DNA of 32,039 nt from an uncultured Bacteroidia bacterium (GCA_938006875.1 CALLMJ010000041.1:1-32039); one strand, 5' to 3'; positions 1 through 9,136 are shown, numbered from the stretch's first letter. Numbers and translations: made by a program. The notes: generated by a model from the sequence alone, not told the origin.

Positions 1-3000
1 ATTCATAATAATCAGTTGAATAGAAGTTATGTATTTAGATGTAATAAAAAACTCATCATTAATACCATCGTTATTCGGAGTAAATGCAGAAGGAATTAAC
101 ACACGCAAATCTTTTAGTACATGTACTAACTGATTTTTAACTACGGAATTAATACAACCGTTAGAGTCCACTACTGTTAAAGTTACGTTGTAATTACCTT
201 CCTGCGTGTATTGATAAACAGGATTAGGATTAGTAGATTGAGCTCCATCTCCAAATGTCCATAACCAAGTTTTTACGTTATTGGGTACGTTCGCATTGAA
301 TTGAACAATTGCATTGGGTAAATAAACACTATCCTCTGAGACAGTGATTTGAATTGAAGGAGATGGATAAACTTTTACTCTCAATGGAGTTCTTGTTACA
401 CTTCTACAACTATCAGAATTAATGGTTCCTAAATAGTACGTAACTGAATTATTCAATTGTGGAGTATAATATTGATTACCAATAAAGAATGGAGTTTGTG
501 CACTATTAGAAGTAAACCATTCAATGAGTAGATTAGGGTCATTAGAATTAGCAAAAATTACCGTTGCATAACCTTGGCAAATACTATCCTCAGTAACCGT
601 TGGAGCATCAGGAGTAGGATAAACAACTATATTGTTAGTTACTACATTAGAGGTACACCCATTTTCAATTACATAAAAGGTTATAGGATAAGTACCAGGG
701 GAATTAAATCTCACATTTTGTGGATTTTCCTGAGTAGAAGTTTGAGGAGTAGCATTCGTACCAAATTCCCATCTAAAATTGGGATTACTACCCCAAATTC
801 CTTGCCCATCAAAATCAAAAGCATGACCAGCAAAGCATTGAGGATTTGGAACCGGGAAAGTTACTTGAGGTTTAGGATTTATTACAAAATTTCTTCTTAC
901 TGTATCACTTATACAACCATTACTATAAGCAACTAATTTTACTTCTTTCGGTCCGGGACTTAAATAAGTTACATTAACAGAAGATTGAGTGGATACAGCA
1001 GGTAAAGCACCATATCCTAAATCCCAAAAATAACTATCTCCACCAGTTGCCGTAAACGTAAAACTATTACCTTCAATACACTGGTCTGCTACGTTAGCAG
1101 GAATAACATTAGGAGTGGGTACATTATAAAAATATATAGTTTTAAAAACTGTATCTCCGGGGCAACCATTATTGATAGGTATAACCCAATAAGTTGAGCC
1201 ATTTGAAGAAGGTGTTACATTAATAGTTGGAGTCGTTGCACCCGTGCTCCATTCATAATTTTGTGCTCCAAATGCTGTTAATATAATACTTTGATTAGGA
1301 CATATAGAATCAGAACCAGCAATACTTGCGGTAGGACGTGGATAAACTTGAACAAAATAACTAACATAAGGACTTAAACATGCTCCATTATCAGCAACAG
1401 CTAATGAAACACTAACGGAGTTAGTTGCAATAAATTCAATAACTTGTGTTGTATCACCTGTATTCCATATATATGAAGACATACCAGCAGGTCCTTCTAA
1501 TCTCACTGTTTCGCCGATACAATAAACTGATTGATTTGCAGTTATCGTAGCTTGTGGAACAGGATATACCGTTACATTAACAGTATCTGTCACAACACAG
1601 TTGAATTTCGTAACGGTTAAAACATAATCAACAGAAATTGGTGAGCCCGTTAAATTGGATAAATCCACTAATGGATTTGCTATTGTTGGATTGCTAAGTC
1701 CAGTTGTTGGAGACCATGAATAAGTTTGATTAGGAGTTGGATTAGAACCTATTGAAAAAGGACCAGTACCGGAACAATAAGATAAATCAATACCAGCATT
1801 AATAAACACACCATCATCTGGTGTAATTGTTACTGTATCATTTATTACAAAAGTACAACCAGCATTATCAGTAATAATCAGTTGAATGGGATAATCCCCA
1901 GGACCTCCATAGGTAAATGTAGGATTTTGATTAGAACTTGTTCCGTTACTAGTTACCCAGTTATAGGTATAAGGTAAAATACCACCTGATGGTACTACAT
2001 TAAAGAGTACATCATTACATTGAACAGTGGTTGAATAAGACAAAGTATCAAGTTTAGGAGGCACAACAATAGTATAAGCAAATTGATTAGAACCTTGCAA
2101 AGGACAATGGTTATCCGTAACATTCACAACAAAAGTAAAAGTACCTGGTGTGGTTGGTGTCCAACTAAAATATGCAATATTACTATCCACAAAAACGTTA
2201 GAAGTTATAAATGATGCACCAGGTATAGCATTATTCCAATTCATTAAAACTTTATCACTATCAGGATCAAAAGCTCTAATAAAAAAATTTATATTATCAC
2301 CTACACAAACAGTGTCTGTATATTGATTGGTACCATTAATACCTGATGCAACAGGAGGTGTTTGAGGACCATAACCAAATGATGCAGATAATGCATTACA
2401 ATCAATAACGGTTACCTGCATATCCCTAGAAATTGTACCAATCAAAACACCGTTTCTATATTCATCAACACAAATCGCAAAAACACCGTTCCAATTGTTT
2501 AAAGTAGGAGTTAGTGTGATAGTTCCCGTTACAGGGTCTAATACCGCTCCAAATGCCGCAGGAAAAGGATTATTAAAACTTAATGGAGGATTAAAAGGTA
2601 CTCCTGTAAAATTATCAGTTTGAGGAGCACAAAAACGAAATACTAAACTATCACCATCTGGGTCTATAGCACCTTGATTTATCGATGCTAAAACATTTCT
2701 ACATAAATAGGGCGTTGGTCTCTCTGTAAAGTAAGGAGAACTATTACAAGAAGCTAGTTGTCTATTGATTACTAAAGAATAACCAATACCTTGGCTACCA
2801 GGATTTTGAAGATTACTAATAGCATCATTTCTACAACAACCACCCATTCTAATTTCAAACCTACTACAATTAGATAAATTAAAATCTCTATAAAAAATAA
2901 TTTCTCTTGTTCCAGGAATAGGACTGGTTGGGCTTGCACATCTTGTAGGAACTGGTGAACCAGGGCAAATTGGAGTAACATCAGGATAAATTGCAGAATC

Positions 3001-3288
3001 AGGCGGTACTGTATTAGGAATTTGAGAAGGTAGTTTAACCCAAGGACCTAAAGGAACTGCACAGTTTGCTGGGGTCATAATAAAAGTTTGACTTAGACCA
3101 CCTGAACCGGGAGGATCGTCCACTGTTAAAGAAGATGCACAATCACCATAAACTCTAACATATACTCTGTAAATGCCATTTCCTAAACAAGTGTACCATG
3201 CATCTAAACCTTTATAATGCGTTGCTTCAATACTTTGAAAAATAAGCAAAAAAAGCAAGGCTTTTTGAAAAATTTTATACATCTTCAT
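1..3288 (-). CDS. Giant secreted PKD-rich protein with T9SS type B sorting domain (C-terminus off the window)
   Basis: The reading frame is open from the ATG at 3288 to base 1, giving 1096 codons without the natural stop. Residues 1-22 are a signal peptide (hydrophobic LLFLLIFQ core). The N-terminal region (YTCLGNGIYRVYVRVYGDC) and the later YRNGVLIGTISRDMQVTVIDC segment are typical of large Bacteroidota surface proteins. Many Cys-containing immunoglobulin-like or PKD repeats follow; the last clear PKD unit has TWLWTFGDG and NVTLTVVDSNGC. At about bases 43-97 the frame reads IPSAFTPNNDGINDEFFI, the hallmark of the gliding-motility-associated C-terminal (CHU_C, type B) T9SS sorting domain; I estimate about 45 residues are missing. 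Family knowledge predicts export by T9SS to the cell surface or medium, probably as an adhesin; the ligand is unknown. A second Met is three codons in (3282). Confidence 0.85.
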   Translation of the reverse strand, partial: MKMYKIFQKALLFLLIFQSIEATHYKGLDAWYTCLGNGIYRVYVRVYGDCASSLTVDDPPGSGGLSQTFIMTPANCAVPLGPWVKLPSQIPNTVPPDSAIYPDVTPICPGSPVPTRCASPTSPIPGTREIIFYRDFNLSNCSRFEIRMGGCCRNDAISNLQNPGSQGIGYSLVINRQLASCNSSPYFTERPTPYLCRNVLASINQGAIDPDGDSLVFRFCAPQTDNFTGVPFNPPLSFNNPFPAAFGAVLDPVTGTITLTPTLNNWNGVFAICVDEYRNGVLIGTISRDMQVTVIDCNALSASFGYGPQTPPVASGINGTNQYTDTVCVGDNINFFIRAFDPDSDKVLMNWNNAIPGASFITSNVFVDSNIAYFSWTPTTPGTFTFVVNVTDNHCPLQGSNQFAYTIVVPPKLDTLSYSTTVQCNDVLFNVVPSGGILPYTYNWVTSNGTSSNQNPTFTYGGPGDYPIQLIITDNAGCTFVINDTVTITPDDGVFINAGIDLSYCSGTGPFSIGSNPTPNQTYSWSPTTGLSNPTIANPLVDLSNLTGSPISVDYVLTVTKFNCVVTDTVNVTVYPVPQATITANQSVYCIGETVRLEGPAGMSSYIWNTGDTTQVIEFIATNSVSVSLAVADNGACLSPYVSYFVQVYPRPTASIAGSDSICPNQSIILTAFGAQNYEWSTGATTPTINVTPSSNGSTYWVIPINNGCPGDTVFKTIYFYNVPTPNVIPANVADQCIEGNSFTFTATGGDSYFWDLGYGALPAVSTQSSVNVTYLSPGPKEVKLVAYSNGCISDTVRRNFVINPKPQVTFPVPNPQCFAGHAFDFDGQGIWGSNPNFRWEFGTNATPQTSTQENPQNVRFNSPGTYPITFYVIENGCTSNVVTNNIVVYPTPDAPTVTEDSICQGYATVIFANSNDPNLLIEWFTSNSAQTPFFIGNQYYTPQLNNSVTYYLGTINSDSCRSVTRTPLRVKVYPSPSIQITVSEDSVYLPNAIVQFNANVPNNVKTWLWTFGDGAQSTNPNPVYQYTQEGNYNVTLTVVDSNGCINSVVKNQLVHVLKDLRVLIPSAFTPNNDGINDEFFITSKYITSIQLIIMN

Positions 3289-3305
3289 TCAGCTATAAAA
3301 GACCA

Positions 3306-3336
3306 CAAATATAAAAAATTAAACGAAAATTTCAAA
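3306..3336 (-). promoter_or_regulatory. Bacteroidota-type promoter of the PKD adhesin
   Basis: Read on the minus strand: TTTG (3336-3333), 19 bases, then TATATTTG (3313-3306). This fits the sigma-ABfrA-type consensus TTTG...TAnnTTTG and lies about 20 bases before the ATG. Confidence 0.6.
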
Positions 3337-3409
3337 AAAAAATCAATTATTTTTTACACTGAATGGAATTACCCAAAATTATAATGTAAATAAATTGAAA
3401 AATGTAAAA

Positions 3410-3443
3410 ATGTAAAAAACCCCTTTACAGGGGCTTTTTACAT
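3410..3443 (-). terminator. Hairpin terminator after the GldJ/K-like gene
   Basis: CCCC-TTTACA-GGGG (3420-3433) is extended by the complementary arms ATGTAAAAA and TTTTTACAT with one mismatch between. It lies 20 bases past the stop of the lipoprotein gene. Because A/T tracts flank both sides it could work in either direction; the minus strand is the useful one here. Confidence 0.7.
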
Positions 3444-3462
3444 TTTATTACTCATAAATATA

Positions 3463-4650
3463 TTAGAAAGGACTACCAACTCTAATCATTGCACATCTGA
3501 AACCTACAGTTGCAGCAGAAGAATCAGCGTACATCCATCTTCTAGAACCACAAGTTAAATAGTAAGCAATATCTGCCCAAGAACCACCTCTATAAACTTT
3601 TACGTTATCACTAGATGAATTTGTATAGGTAGGGAATGGATTATAAAACAATGACTGCCCAGAAAACTTATCATCATGATTAATTAAAGAATACAACTTA
3701 TCATATTTATCATCATTCTCGTAAGGATCTAGTGTAACACCATGACGACGGCAAGGATTTAAATCTTCAACATCTTCATATGACATTTGTCTATAAGTAT
3801 CTAGAGTCCATTCAGCTACATTACCAGCCATGTTATACAAACCAAAATCATTAGGGTAGAAAGCTTTTACTGGAGCACAAATCATATAAGCATCATTCAA
3901 ACCACCAGGCAAATTAGAACCACCTTTATTGGATCTACCCGCATAATCACCTCTTCCTCTTTTATGATTTGCTCTAAAAAAACCATTCGCATCTCTCAAA
4001 GACTTTCCTTCCCAAGGATAATTTTCTTGTTCTAAACCACCACGAGCAGCATATTCCCACTCAGCTTCTGTTGGTAGGCGATATGCAGGCCATTGAACCG
4101 CATCAGGGTCTTTTGCTAATAACGCCTCGTTTACTTTAGAAGTTCTCCATACACAATACTCATTTGCTTGATGCCAATTAATACCTACAACAGGATAAGT
4201 ATTAAAACCATCATGTTGAAAATAATAATCACGATAGGGGTCATTAAATGCCAAATCTCTCATCCATACGTTTGTATCTGGTAATAACGACTCCCATTTT
4301 TGTTGTCCAGAATCTTTATTAATGTAGAATAAAAATTCTTTCCAGTCTACATTTGAAATTTCCGTTTCATCTATATAGAAACTAGCAACGGTTACTTGTC
4401 TTTCGCGGTTATCCATAGCATAAGCTATATCTTTTTCTCCACCGCCCATGTGGAACGTACCACCTTCAATGAATACAAGACCGGGTGCTGTTTCCTGACC
4501 TTTATAATTCTTTACCTCAAAATTTCCATCGTTGTACTTTAAGCCAGTTTTGGTACTGGACTTACCTACCATGTTGATGTTGTCTTGTTTACATCCAACG
4601 ATGTTTAAAATTGCTAATACTGCTAGAACAGTCCAAAGACTTTTTCTCAT
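3463..4650 (-). CDS. gldJ: T9SS/gliding lipoprotein, GldJ/GldK-like (FGE-sulfatase fold)
   Basis: 395 residues. The N-terminus has a lipoprotein signal with lipobox IVGC, so Cys20 is the likely lipidation site. A STKTGLKYND stretch and the APGLVFIEGGTFHMGGG opening lead into a formylglycine-generating-enzyme-like domain (about 55-390) with FYIDETEISNVDW, YRLPTEAEWEYAARGG, NMAGNVAEW, VYRGGSWADIAYY and a final VGFRCAMIRVGSPF. This is the pattern of GldJ and its paralogue GldK/PorK, which form outer-membrane-linked ring components of the type IX secretion and gliding machinery; they are not known as active FGE enzymes. I favour GldJ from the N-terminal TGLKYND region, but GldK/PorK is possible since the protein is short for GldJ. 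It sits beside a PorP/SprF gene, with its own promoter and terminator; gldL, gldM and gldN are not in the window. Confidence 0.8.
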   Translation of the reverse strand: MRKSLWTVLAVLAILNIVGCKQDNINMVGKSSTKTGLKYNDGNFEVKNYKGQETAPGLVFIEGGTFHMGGGEKDIAYAMDNRERQVTVASFYIDETEISNVDWKEFLFYINKDSGQQKWESLLPDTNVWMRDLAFNDPYRDYYFQHDGFNTYPVVGINWHQANEYCVWRTSKVNEALLAKDPDAVQWPAYRLPTEAEWEYAARGGLEQENYPWEGKSLRDANGFFRANHKRGRGDYAGRSNKGGSNLPGGLNDAYMICAPVKAFYPNDFGLYNMAGNVAEWTLDTYRQMSYEDVEDLNPCRRHGVTLDPYENDDKYDKLYSLINHDDKFSGQSLFYNPFPTYTNSSSDNVKVYRGGSWADIAYYLTCGSRRWMYADSSAATVGFRCAMIRVGSPF

Positions 4651-4676
4651 GATTATTAAGAGTGTTTTATTGTTTG

Positions 4677-4703
4677 CAAAAATAATATGTTTTTTAATTC
4701 CAA
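4677..4703 (-). promoter_or_regulatory. Promoter of the GldJ/K-like gene
   Basis: On the minus strand TATTTTTG (4684-4677) matches TAnnTTTG. A TTG at 4703-4701 is 16 bases further upstream, slightly short for the class. Confidence 0.45.
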
Positions 4704-4742
4704 TGACAATTACGTTAATTTTTTTTTAATTTCATCCTAAAT

Positions 4743-5729
4743 TTAGAATCTAGGACAAGGTAATGTTCTGTGTCTCATTTTTTTAGCTCTTTGAGATTGT
4801 TCAAATTCATAGATAACTGAAATCTCATGAGAACCTGTTGTTACACGATTGGTTAATCTTGAAATGGTATAATCGTAGGAATAACCAAAGCTAAATTGGT
4901 TGTATCTTAAACCTATTAATCCAATTACTGCATCTTGATTTCTATACCATAGACCTACTACTAATGGATCAAAATTAACATAGCAACCTAAATCTAATTG
5001 CCAGAAAGGTCTTTGTGTTTTAAATAAGAATGCTGGCGTTATACTGGTTTTACTATTTTCACCTCCCATTGGGAATTGGTATCCACCAAATACTTGCATT
5101 TTCATGGGTAATTTTACAATATCCTTATCCGATACACCACCCAACATAAATTTTTGTTTAGGTTCAGTAATGTGATCAGCATTGAAACCCAACCAAGCTC
5201 TTTTAGTAAAATAGGTAACACCTGCTCTAATATCTTCAATAATACGTGAATCGACAGGCTTAACTTCACCTGTGGGATTTACAAAGCCAAAGTTAGGGTC
5301 AATTTGGTCACTAAAACGAAGCTTATAAAAATCTAATGAGGCTTGTTGAATACCACCACCTAATCCAAAACGAAGAGCATGGTTGTCTCCTAAGTCTAAT
5401 TCATAAGCATAATGTAAAACAGCATCTAATTTTGATAAATTCCCTTCACCTGCTTGGTCAGCCATAATAGAAAGACCTACACCATGGCGAGTATTACCAA
5501 ATTGTAATGGCATGTCATAAGATGCAGCTATTGTTCTGTAGTATCCAGGAATATTTGCCCATTGTCTTCTATAATTTAAGGCTATTCTTGGACCCACTCC
5601 TGTTCCCGCAAAGGCTGGACTCAATAATAATTTGTTAGAATAAAATTGAGAAAACTGCGGATCTTGTGCTTTTACATTTCCACCTACTAAACATGATAAA
5701 GTTAGCAGTGTAAATAATATTTTCTTCAT
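4743..5729 (-). CDS. PorP/SprF-family T9SS outer-membrane protein
   Basis: 328 residues from the ATG at 5729. An ATG 24 bases further up is in frame but would put polar residues before the signal peptide, so it is not preferred. Signal peptide MKKILFTLLTLSCLVGGNVKA is followed by the family signature QDPQFSQFYSNKLLLSPAFAG and then alternating beta strands to the end (for example GIGYSY-like FGYSYDYTISRL near the C-terminus), as expected for a beta barrel. PorP in Porphyromonas is an essential T9SS part, while SprF paralogues in Flavobacterium help export particular giant adhesins. Because this gene lies two genes from a type B-sorted giant protein, an SprF-like partner role for that substrate is an inference worth considering. 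Confidence 0.88.
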   Translation of the reverse strand: MKKILFTLLTLSCLVGGNVKAQDPQFSQFYSNKLLLSPAFAGTGVGPRIALNYRRQWANIPGYYRTIAASYDMPLQFGNTRHGVGLSIMADQAGEGNLSKLDAVLHYAYELDLGDNHALRFGLGGGIQQASLDFYKLRFSDQIDPNFGFVNPTGEVKPVDSRIIEDIRAGVTYFTKRAWLGFNADHITEPKQKFMLGGVSDKDIVKLPMKMQVFGGYQFPMGGENSKTSITPAFLFKTQRPFWQLDLGCYVNFDPLVVGLWYRNQDAVIGLIGLRYNQFSFGYSYDYTISRLTNRVTTGSHEISVIYEFEQSQRAKKMRHRTLPCPRF

Positions 5730-5787
5730 ATCGCAAGAGTTACTAATTATCATTTTGTTTGAACAGTTATTTTTTCTGTATGAATTG

Positions 5788-5817
5788 CAAATATATAAAC
5801 ATTTTCAGTAATACAAA
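5788..5817 (-). promoter_or_regulatory. Promoter of the PorP/SprF gene
   Basis: Minus strand: TTTG (5817-5814), 18 bases, TATATTTG (5795-5788). Full match to the Bacteroidota consensus, about 60 bases before the start. Confidence 0.6.
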
Positions 5818-5837
5818 TATTTTTTTTAAAAATTTTT

Positions 5838-6914
5838 TTAGGTTATTGGAAAAATCCAATGAAAACGGTCTGGAATTTCTGATATTCTAATTGCATTTAA
5901 CTCATTTTGTAACTTAGGAACAAATTTCCATTCACTCGGGTCAATTAATTGAATATTAGTATCTTGGTCATATCCAATTTTTACAATTGGGGAGATAGAA
6001 GCAGCTGTGCCTGTACCAAAACATTCTTGCAATTTGCCTTGTTGATAACTTTCTAAGATTTCTTCTTTGGATAATTTTCTTATCTCTACATTAAAGCCTA
6101 AATCCTTTGCTAATTCAATTACACTTGCTCTAGTAATCCCCTCCAAAATGGTTCCGCTTGTAGGTGGAGTAATTATTGTATCATTGATTACAAAGAAAAT
6201 ATTCATGGTTCCACATTCTTCTACATATTTATATTCTTGGGAGTCTAACCAAATTACGTTATCATAACCGTCAGATTTCGCTAATTCGGTAGCCAACATA
6301 GAGCGAGCGTAATTCCCTCCCATCTTAACATAGCCTACCCCACCCGGAGTTGCCCTAATAAAGTTTTTTTCAAATTTTACTTTTACAGGATTTGCATAAT
6401 AAGCAGCTACAGGGCAGTTAAAAATCATAAATAAATACTCAGAAGATGGACGCATTCCCACAAAATTATCGGATGCTATATAAAATGGTCTTATATATAA
6501 AGACTCTCCTCTACGCGATGGTACCCAGTTTTGGTCAATTTTGAGTAATTCTAATAAACCTCCCATAAAAATTTCTTCAGGTACAGGAGGCATAGCCAGT
6601 CTCTCCGCTGATACATTCATTCTTTTCCAATTATCCAAAGGCCTAAAAAGTTGAATTTTTCCATGAATATTTCTATAAGCTTTCATTCCTTCAAAAATGG
6701 TTTGTCCATAATGTAATGCAGACATAGCAGGACTAACCGAAATTTCTCCATAAGGAACTATTTCATTGCTTATCCAAGCACCATCTTTGTATTTTGCAAT
6801 AAACATATGGTCAGCGAAGTATTTTCCAAATCCTAATTCTTGAAAGTTAACTTCATCAATTCTAGATTTGGGTATTAAATTTTTTTGAATTGCGATTGAG
6901 TATTGAGTATTCAT
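5838..6914 (-). CDS. ilvE: Branched-chain amino acid aminotransferase
   Basis: 358 residues from ATG 6914; this start lies 10 bases after the stop of the upstream FKBP gene, while an in-frame ATG at 6935 would overlap it. A PLP fold-type IV transaminase that moves the amino group between Leu/Ile/Val and 2-oxoglutarate in the cytosol. Diagnostic segments: SALHYGQTIFEGMKAYR (66-81), GESLYIRPFYIASDNFVGMRPS, and GGVGYVKMGGNYARS with the Schiff-base lysine at K197; then VEECGTMNIFFV, SGTILEGITRASVIELA and FGTGTAASISPI in the PLP-phosphate region. Length and motif layout match the longer, eukaryote-like BCAT group common in Bacteroidota. Probably co-transcribed with the FKBP gene. Confidence 0.93.
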   Translation of the reverse strand: MNTQYSIAIQKNLIPKSRIDEVNFQELGFGKYFADHMFIAKYKDGAWISNEIVPYGEISVSPAMSALHYGQTIFEGMKAYRNIHGKIQLFRPLDNWKRMNVSAERLAMPPVPEEIFMGGLLELLKIDQNWVPSRRGESLYIRPFYIASDNFVGMRPSSEYLFMIFNCPVAAYYANPVKVKFEKNFIRATPGGVGYVKMGGNYARSMLATELAKSDGYDNVIWLDSQEYKYVEECGTMNIFFVINDTIITPPTSGTILEGITRASVIELAKDLGFNVEIRKLSKEEILESYQQGKLQECFGTGTAASISPIVKIGYDQDTNIQLIDPSEWKFVPKLQNELNAIRISEIPDRFHWIFPIT

Positions 6915-6924
6915 GGCTATTAAA

Positions 6925-7608
6925 TTATTCAGCACTTATAATTTCTACTTCAAAAATCAAAGTAGCATTAGGAGGAATAATATTCCCTGCCCCTGCGCTT
7001 CCATAACCTAAATCTGCTGGAATTTTTAATATTCCTTTGCCACCTACATTGAATAAAGGAATGCCTTCATCCCAGCCTTTTATTACTCGCCCCATACCTA
7101 ATGGAAATTCAAACGGTTGTCCTCTATCATAAGAACTATCAAACACAGTTCCATCTTCAAGGCTTCCTTTATAATGAACTTTCACATTTTTACCTTTCTC
7201 TGGTTTTTTGCCATTTCCTTGTTGTATAATTTTATAACCTAACCCTGAAGCTGTGATTTGAAATCCAATCATTTTTTGGGCTTTTTCCCATTGTTTCAAA
7301 CCTTCATTAATAAAAACAGCTTCTGAAGCAGTAATTTTACTTTTTTTATTCACTTCTAACCATTCAATATAAGTTTTTGTATCTAAATTTTGTGGAAAAC
7401 TTAATAAAACCTGATTTTTGGGCGTGCAATCTCTGCATAAATAAAAACCTGTTTCTTTTTCAAAAAACATTACGCAATAACCCTTCATTGCTTCGTTTTG
7501 ATATACGTAATCTGGTGATTTTCCATTAATTTTGCATTCGCATTTTTGTGAATAAACCATGTTGAAACTAAAAATCAACATCATTACAAATAATAACTGA
7601 ACTTTCAT
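6925..7608 (-). CDS. Exported FKBP-type peptidyl-prolyl isomerase
   Basis: 227 residues. Residues 1-20 are a signal peptide ending VYS-Q. The first half (about 21-115) carries several Cys residues (KCECK, GYCVMFF, LCRDC) and is not a domain I recognise. Residues about 116-227 are a complete FKBP domain: VKVHYKGSLEDGTVFDSSYD, PFEFPLGMGRVIKGWDEGI, LKIPADLGYGSAGAGNIIPP and TLIFEVEI, with the usual aromatic pocket residues. It should speed cis-trans proline isomerisation of exported proteins in the periplasm or at the outer membrane. It is first in a two-gene unit with the aminotransferase, with no obvious metabolic link. Confidence 0.9.
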   Translation of the reverse strand: MKVQLLFVMMLIFSFNMVYSQKCECKINGKSPDYVYQNEAMKGYCVMFFEKETGFYLCRDCTPKNQVLLSFPQNLDTKTYIEWLEVNKKSKITASEAVFINEGLKQWEKAQKMIGFQITASGLGYKIIQQGNGKKPEKGKNVKVHYKGSLEDGTVFDSSYDRGQPFEFPLGMGRVIKGWDEGIPLFNVGGKGILKIPADLGYGSAGAGNIIPPNATLIFEVEIISAE

Positions 7609-7638
7609 TGATTTATAAACTTTTTAATTAATTACTGC

Positions 7639-7669
7639 CAAAATTATAACATTTATCATGAATTTCCAA
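7639..7669 (-). promoter_or_regulatory. Promoter of the FKBP-ilvE unit
   Basis: Minus strand: TTG (7669-7667), 20 bases, TAATTTTG (7646-7639). The -33 element lies inside the first codons of the divergent xerD gene, so the two divergent genes share about 50 bp. Confidence 0.5.
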
Positions 7670-8557
7670 GAATTATTTCAAAACTACTATTTTTTTCTAC
7701 AAATTGAAAAAGGTTTATCTACTCACACTTTAAATGCCTATCAGTCTGATATAGAGAAATTTATTAAACATTTTCACGTTCAAAATATTGAGGATTTAAA
7801 ATCTTTGAATTATTTACAAATTCAAGAATATTTAATGAATTTGGAAGTCAATTATGAACTCAACAACTACTCTATTCATAGAAATTTAAGCAGTTTAAAC
7901 TCCTTTTTTAAATGGCTGGAATTAGAGGAATGGATTTCTAAAAACCCTTTTGAGTTAATTGATAGACCTAAAATCTATCGTCATATTCCAGAAGTTTTAT
8001 CTCTTTATGAAATAGACCAAATTTTAGAACAATGTAATATGAACGAACCTCTCGGCATTCGTAATCGTGCTATGTTAGAACTGGCTTATTCTTGCGGTTT
8101 ACGTGTCTCTGAATTAGTAGAATTTCCTTATCAAAATTATTTTCCTGAAGAAGAATTTATCCGTATAATAGGTAAAGGGAATAAAGAAAGGCTTATTCCG
8201 TTAGGTCAATCTGCAATAAAATACATTCAACTTTATTTAATAAACGTTAGGAATCATCAAACTGCTGAAAAAGGAAATGAAGGTTATTTATTTTTAAATC
8301 GCAGAGGAAAAAAATTAACCCGAAACATGTTTTTTTTAATTATCAAAGACTTAGCCCTAAAAGCGAATATTCAAAAGTCCATTAGTCCGCATACTTTTAG
8401 ACATTCGTTTGCTACGCATTTAATTGAGAACGGAGCAGATTTAAGAGCGGTTCAAGAAATGTTAGGGCATTCTTCTATCACAACCACAGAAATTTATTTA
8501 CATTTAGATAAAAGCTACTTAAAAGAAGTTCATAAAACTTTTCATCCAAGAAAATAA
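7658..8557 (+). CDS. xerD: Tyrosine recombinase XerD/XerC
   Basis: 299 residues, the usual Xer length. The N-terminal SAM-like core-binding domain (about 1-95) includes EKGLSTHTLNAYQSDIEKF. The catalytic domain has R149 (CGLRVSEL), K174 (GKGNKERLIPL), H245 and R248 (SPHTFRHSFATHL), H271 (MLGHSS) and the nucleophile Y280 (TTEIYLH), so the full catalytic set is present. Xer recombinases resolve chromosome dimers at dif during division. No integrase-like N-terminal arm-binding domain or adjacent prophage is seen, so the housekeeping role is likely; XerD is chosen over XerC on overall look and is less certain. Confidence 0.9.
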   Translation: MNFQELFQNYYFFLQIEKGLSTHTLNAYQSDIEKFIKHFHVQNIEDLKSLNYLQIQEYLMNLEVNYELNNYSIHRNLSSLNSFFKWLELEEWISKNPFELIDRPKIYRHIPEVLSLYEIDQILEQCNMNEPLGIRNRAMLELAYSCGLRVSELVEFPYQNYFPEEEFIRIIGKGNKERLIPLGQSAIKYIQLYLINVRNHQTAEKGNEGYLFLNRRGKKLTRNMFFLIIKDLALKANIQKSISPHTFRHSFATHLIENGADLRAVQEMLGHSSITTTEIYLHLDKSYLKEVHKTFHPRK

Positions 8558-8627
8558 AAAACATATAGTTTCCTTAAAATCAATTTCAGATTTATTTTGT
8601 ATCAAGGTTGAAAAAACTCAATTTACG

Positions 8628-9086
8628 CTATTTAATACTTAAAGTTACTAAATAATGGGCACCACTTCCTGTCATAGAAAAAATGTAATCATTTCCATTT
8701 TGTTCTTTTAATTTGGTATTTTTCCCTTCATTAATTTTTTTATTACCTTCAGAATCAGCAACAACTGTTATTTCTCCTATATGGTCATCAATCAATTCTT
8801 GAATAGCTTTATGAATTAAAAGACCCGTAACATCTTCTTCAATAAAATTGATTTTTATGGAAATTCCATGCTGAATTTTATCAACAAATAAAATTTCATC
8901 TAAATCTAATTTATCACCATTTTTAATACTCCAATATCCATCTTTATTTTTAGGACAAGTTGTAATTAAATCAATACCACCTTTTATGTTTTCTTTCGCA
9001 TGAATTTGAACGAATAACTCATCTTTTCCTGTTTCATTGGTTTTGATACACTCAATTTTTTTTAATGTTATGGAAACGGACTTCAT
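8628..9086 (-). CDS. Uncharacterised 152-residue protein
   Basis: I do not recognise the family. There is no signal peptide or membrane segment, so it is probably cytoplasmic. The sequence is rich in alternating hydrophobic/polar strands (SVSITLKKIEC, ISIKINFIEED, YLVTLSIK at the C-terminus) with one likely helix (LIHKAIQELIDDH), which suggests a compact beta-sandwich with a charged surface (many Lys, Asp, Glu). The C-terminal GSGAHYLVTLSI could be a small-molecule or protein contact loop, but nothing supports a specific role. It has its own good promoter and lies convergent to xerD, so it is likely a real, singly transcribed gene. Confidence 0.75.
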   Translation of the reverse strand: MKSVSITLKKIECIKTNETGKDELFVQIHAKENIKGGIDLITTCPKNKDGYWSIKNGDKLDLDEILFVDKIQHGISIKINFIEEDVTGLLIHKAIQELIDDHIGEITVVADSEGNKKINEGKNTKLKEQNGNDYIFSMTGSGAHYLVTLSIK

Positions 9087-9106
9087 CGTTTTTTAATTTT
9101 AATTAG

Positions 9107-9136
9107 CAAAGTTAGAAGTTTTTTTCATTAGACAAA
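9107..9136 (-). promoter_or_regulatory. Promoter of the 152-residue protein gene
   Basis: Minus strand: TTTG (9136-9133), 18 bases, TAACTTTG (9114-9107), about 20 bases before the ATG at 9086. Near-perfect consensus. Confidence 0.6.

Noticed and set aside
574-936. 120-codon open frame on the plus strand
   Set aside because: It lies antisense inside the PKD adhesin frame, whose domains are clear; the translation has no recognisable features.
1-3288. Tandem DNA repeats or CRISPR-like array in the adhesin
   Set aside because: The repetition is at protein level (Ig/PKD units) with diverged DNA; no regular spacer-repeat pattern is visible.
7658-8557. Phage or island integrase
   Set aside because: Length and the absence of an arm-binding domain, attachment site or phage genes favour a housekeeping Xer recombinase.
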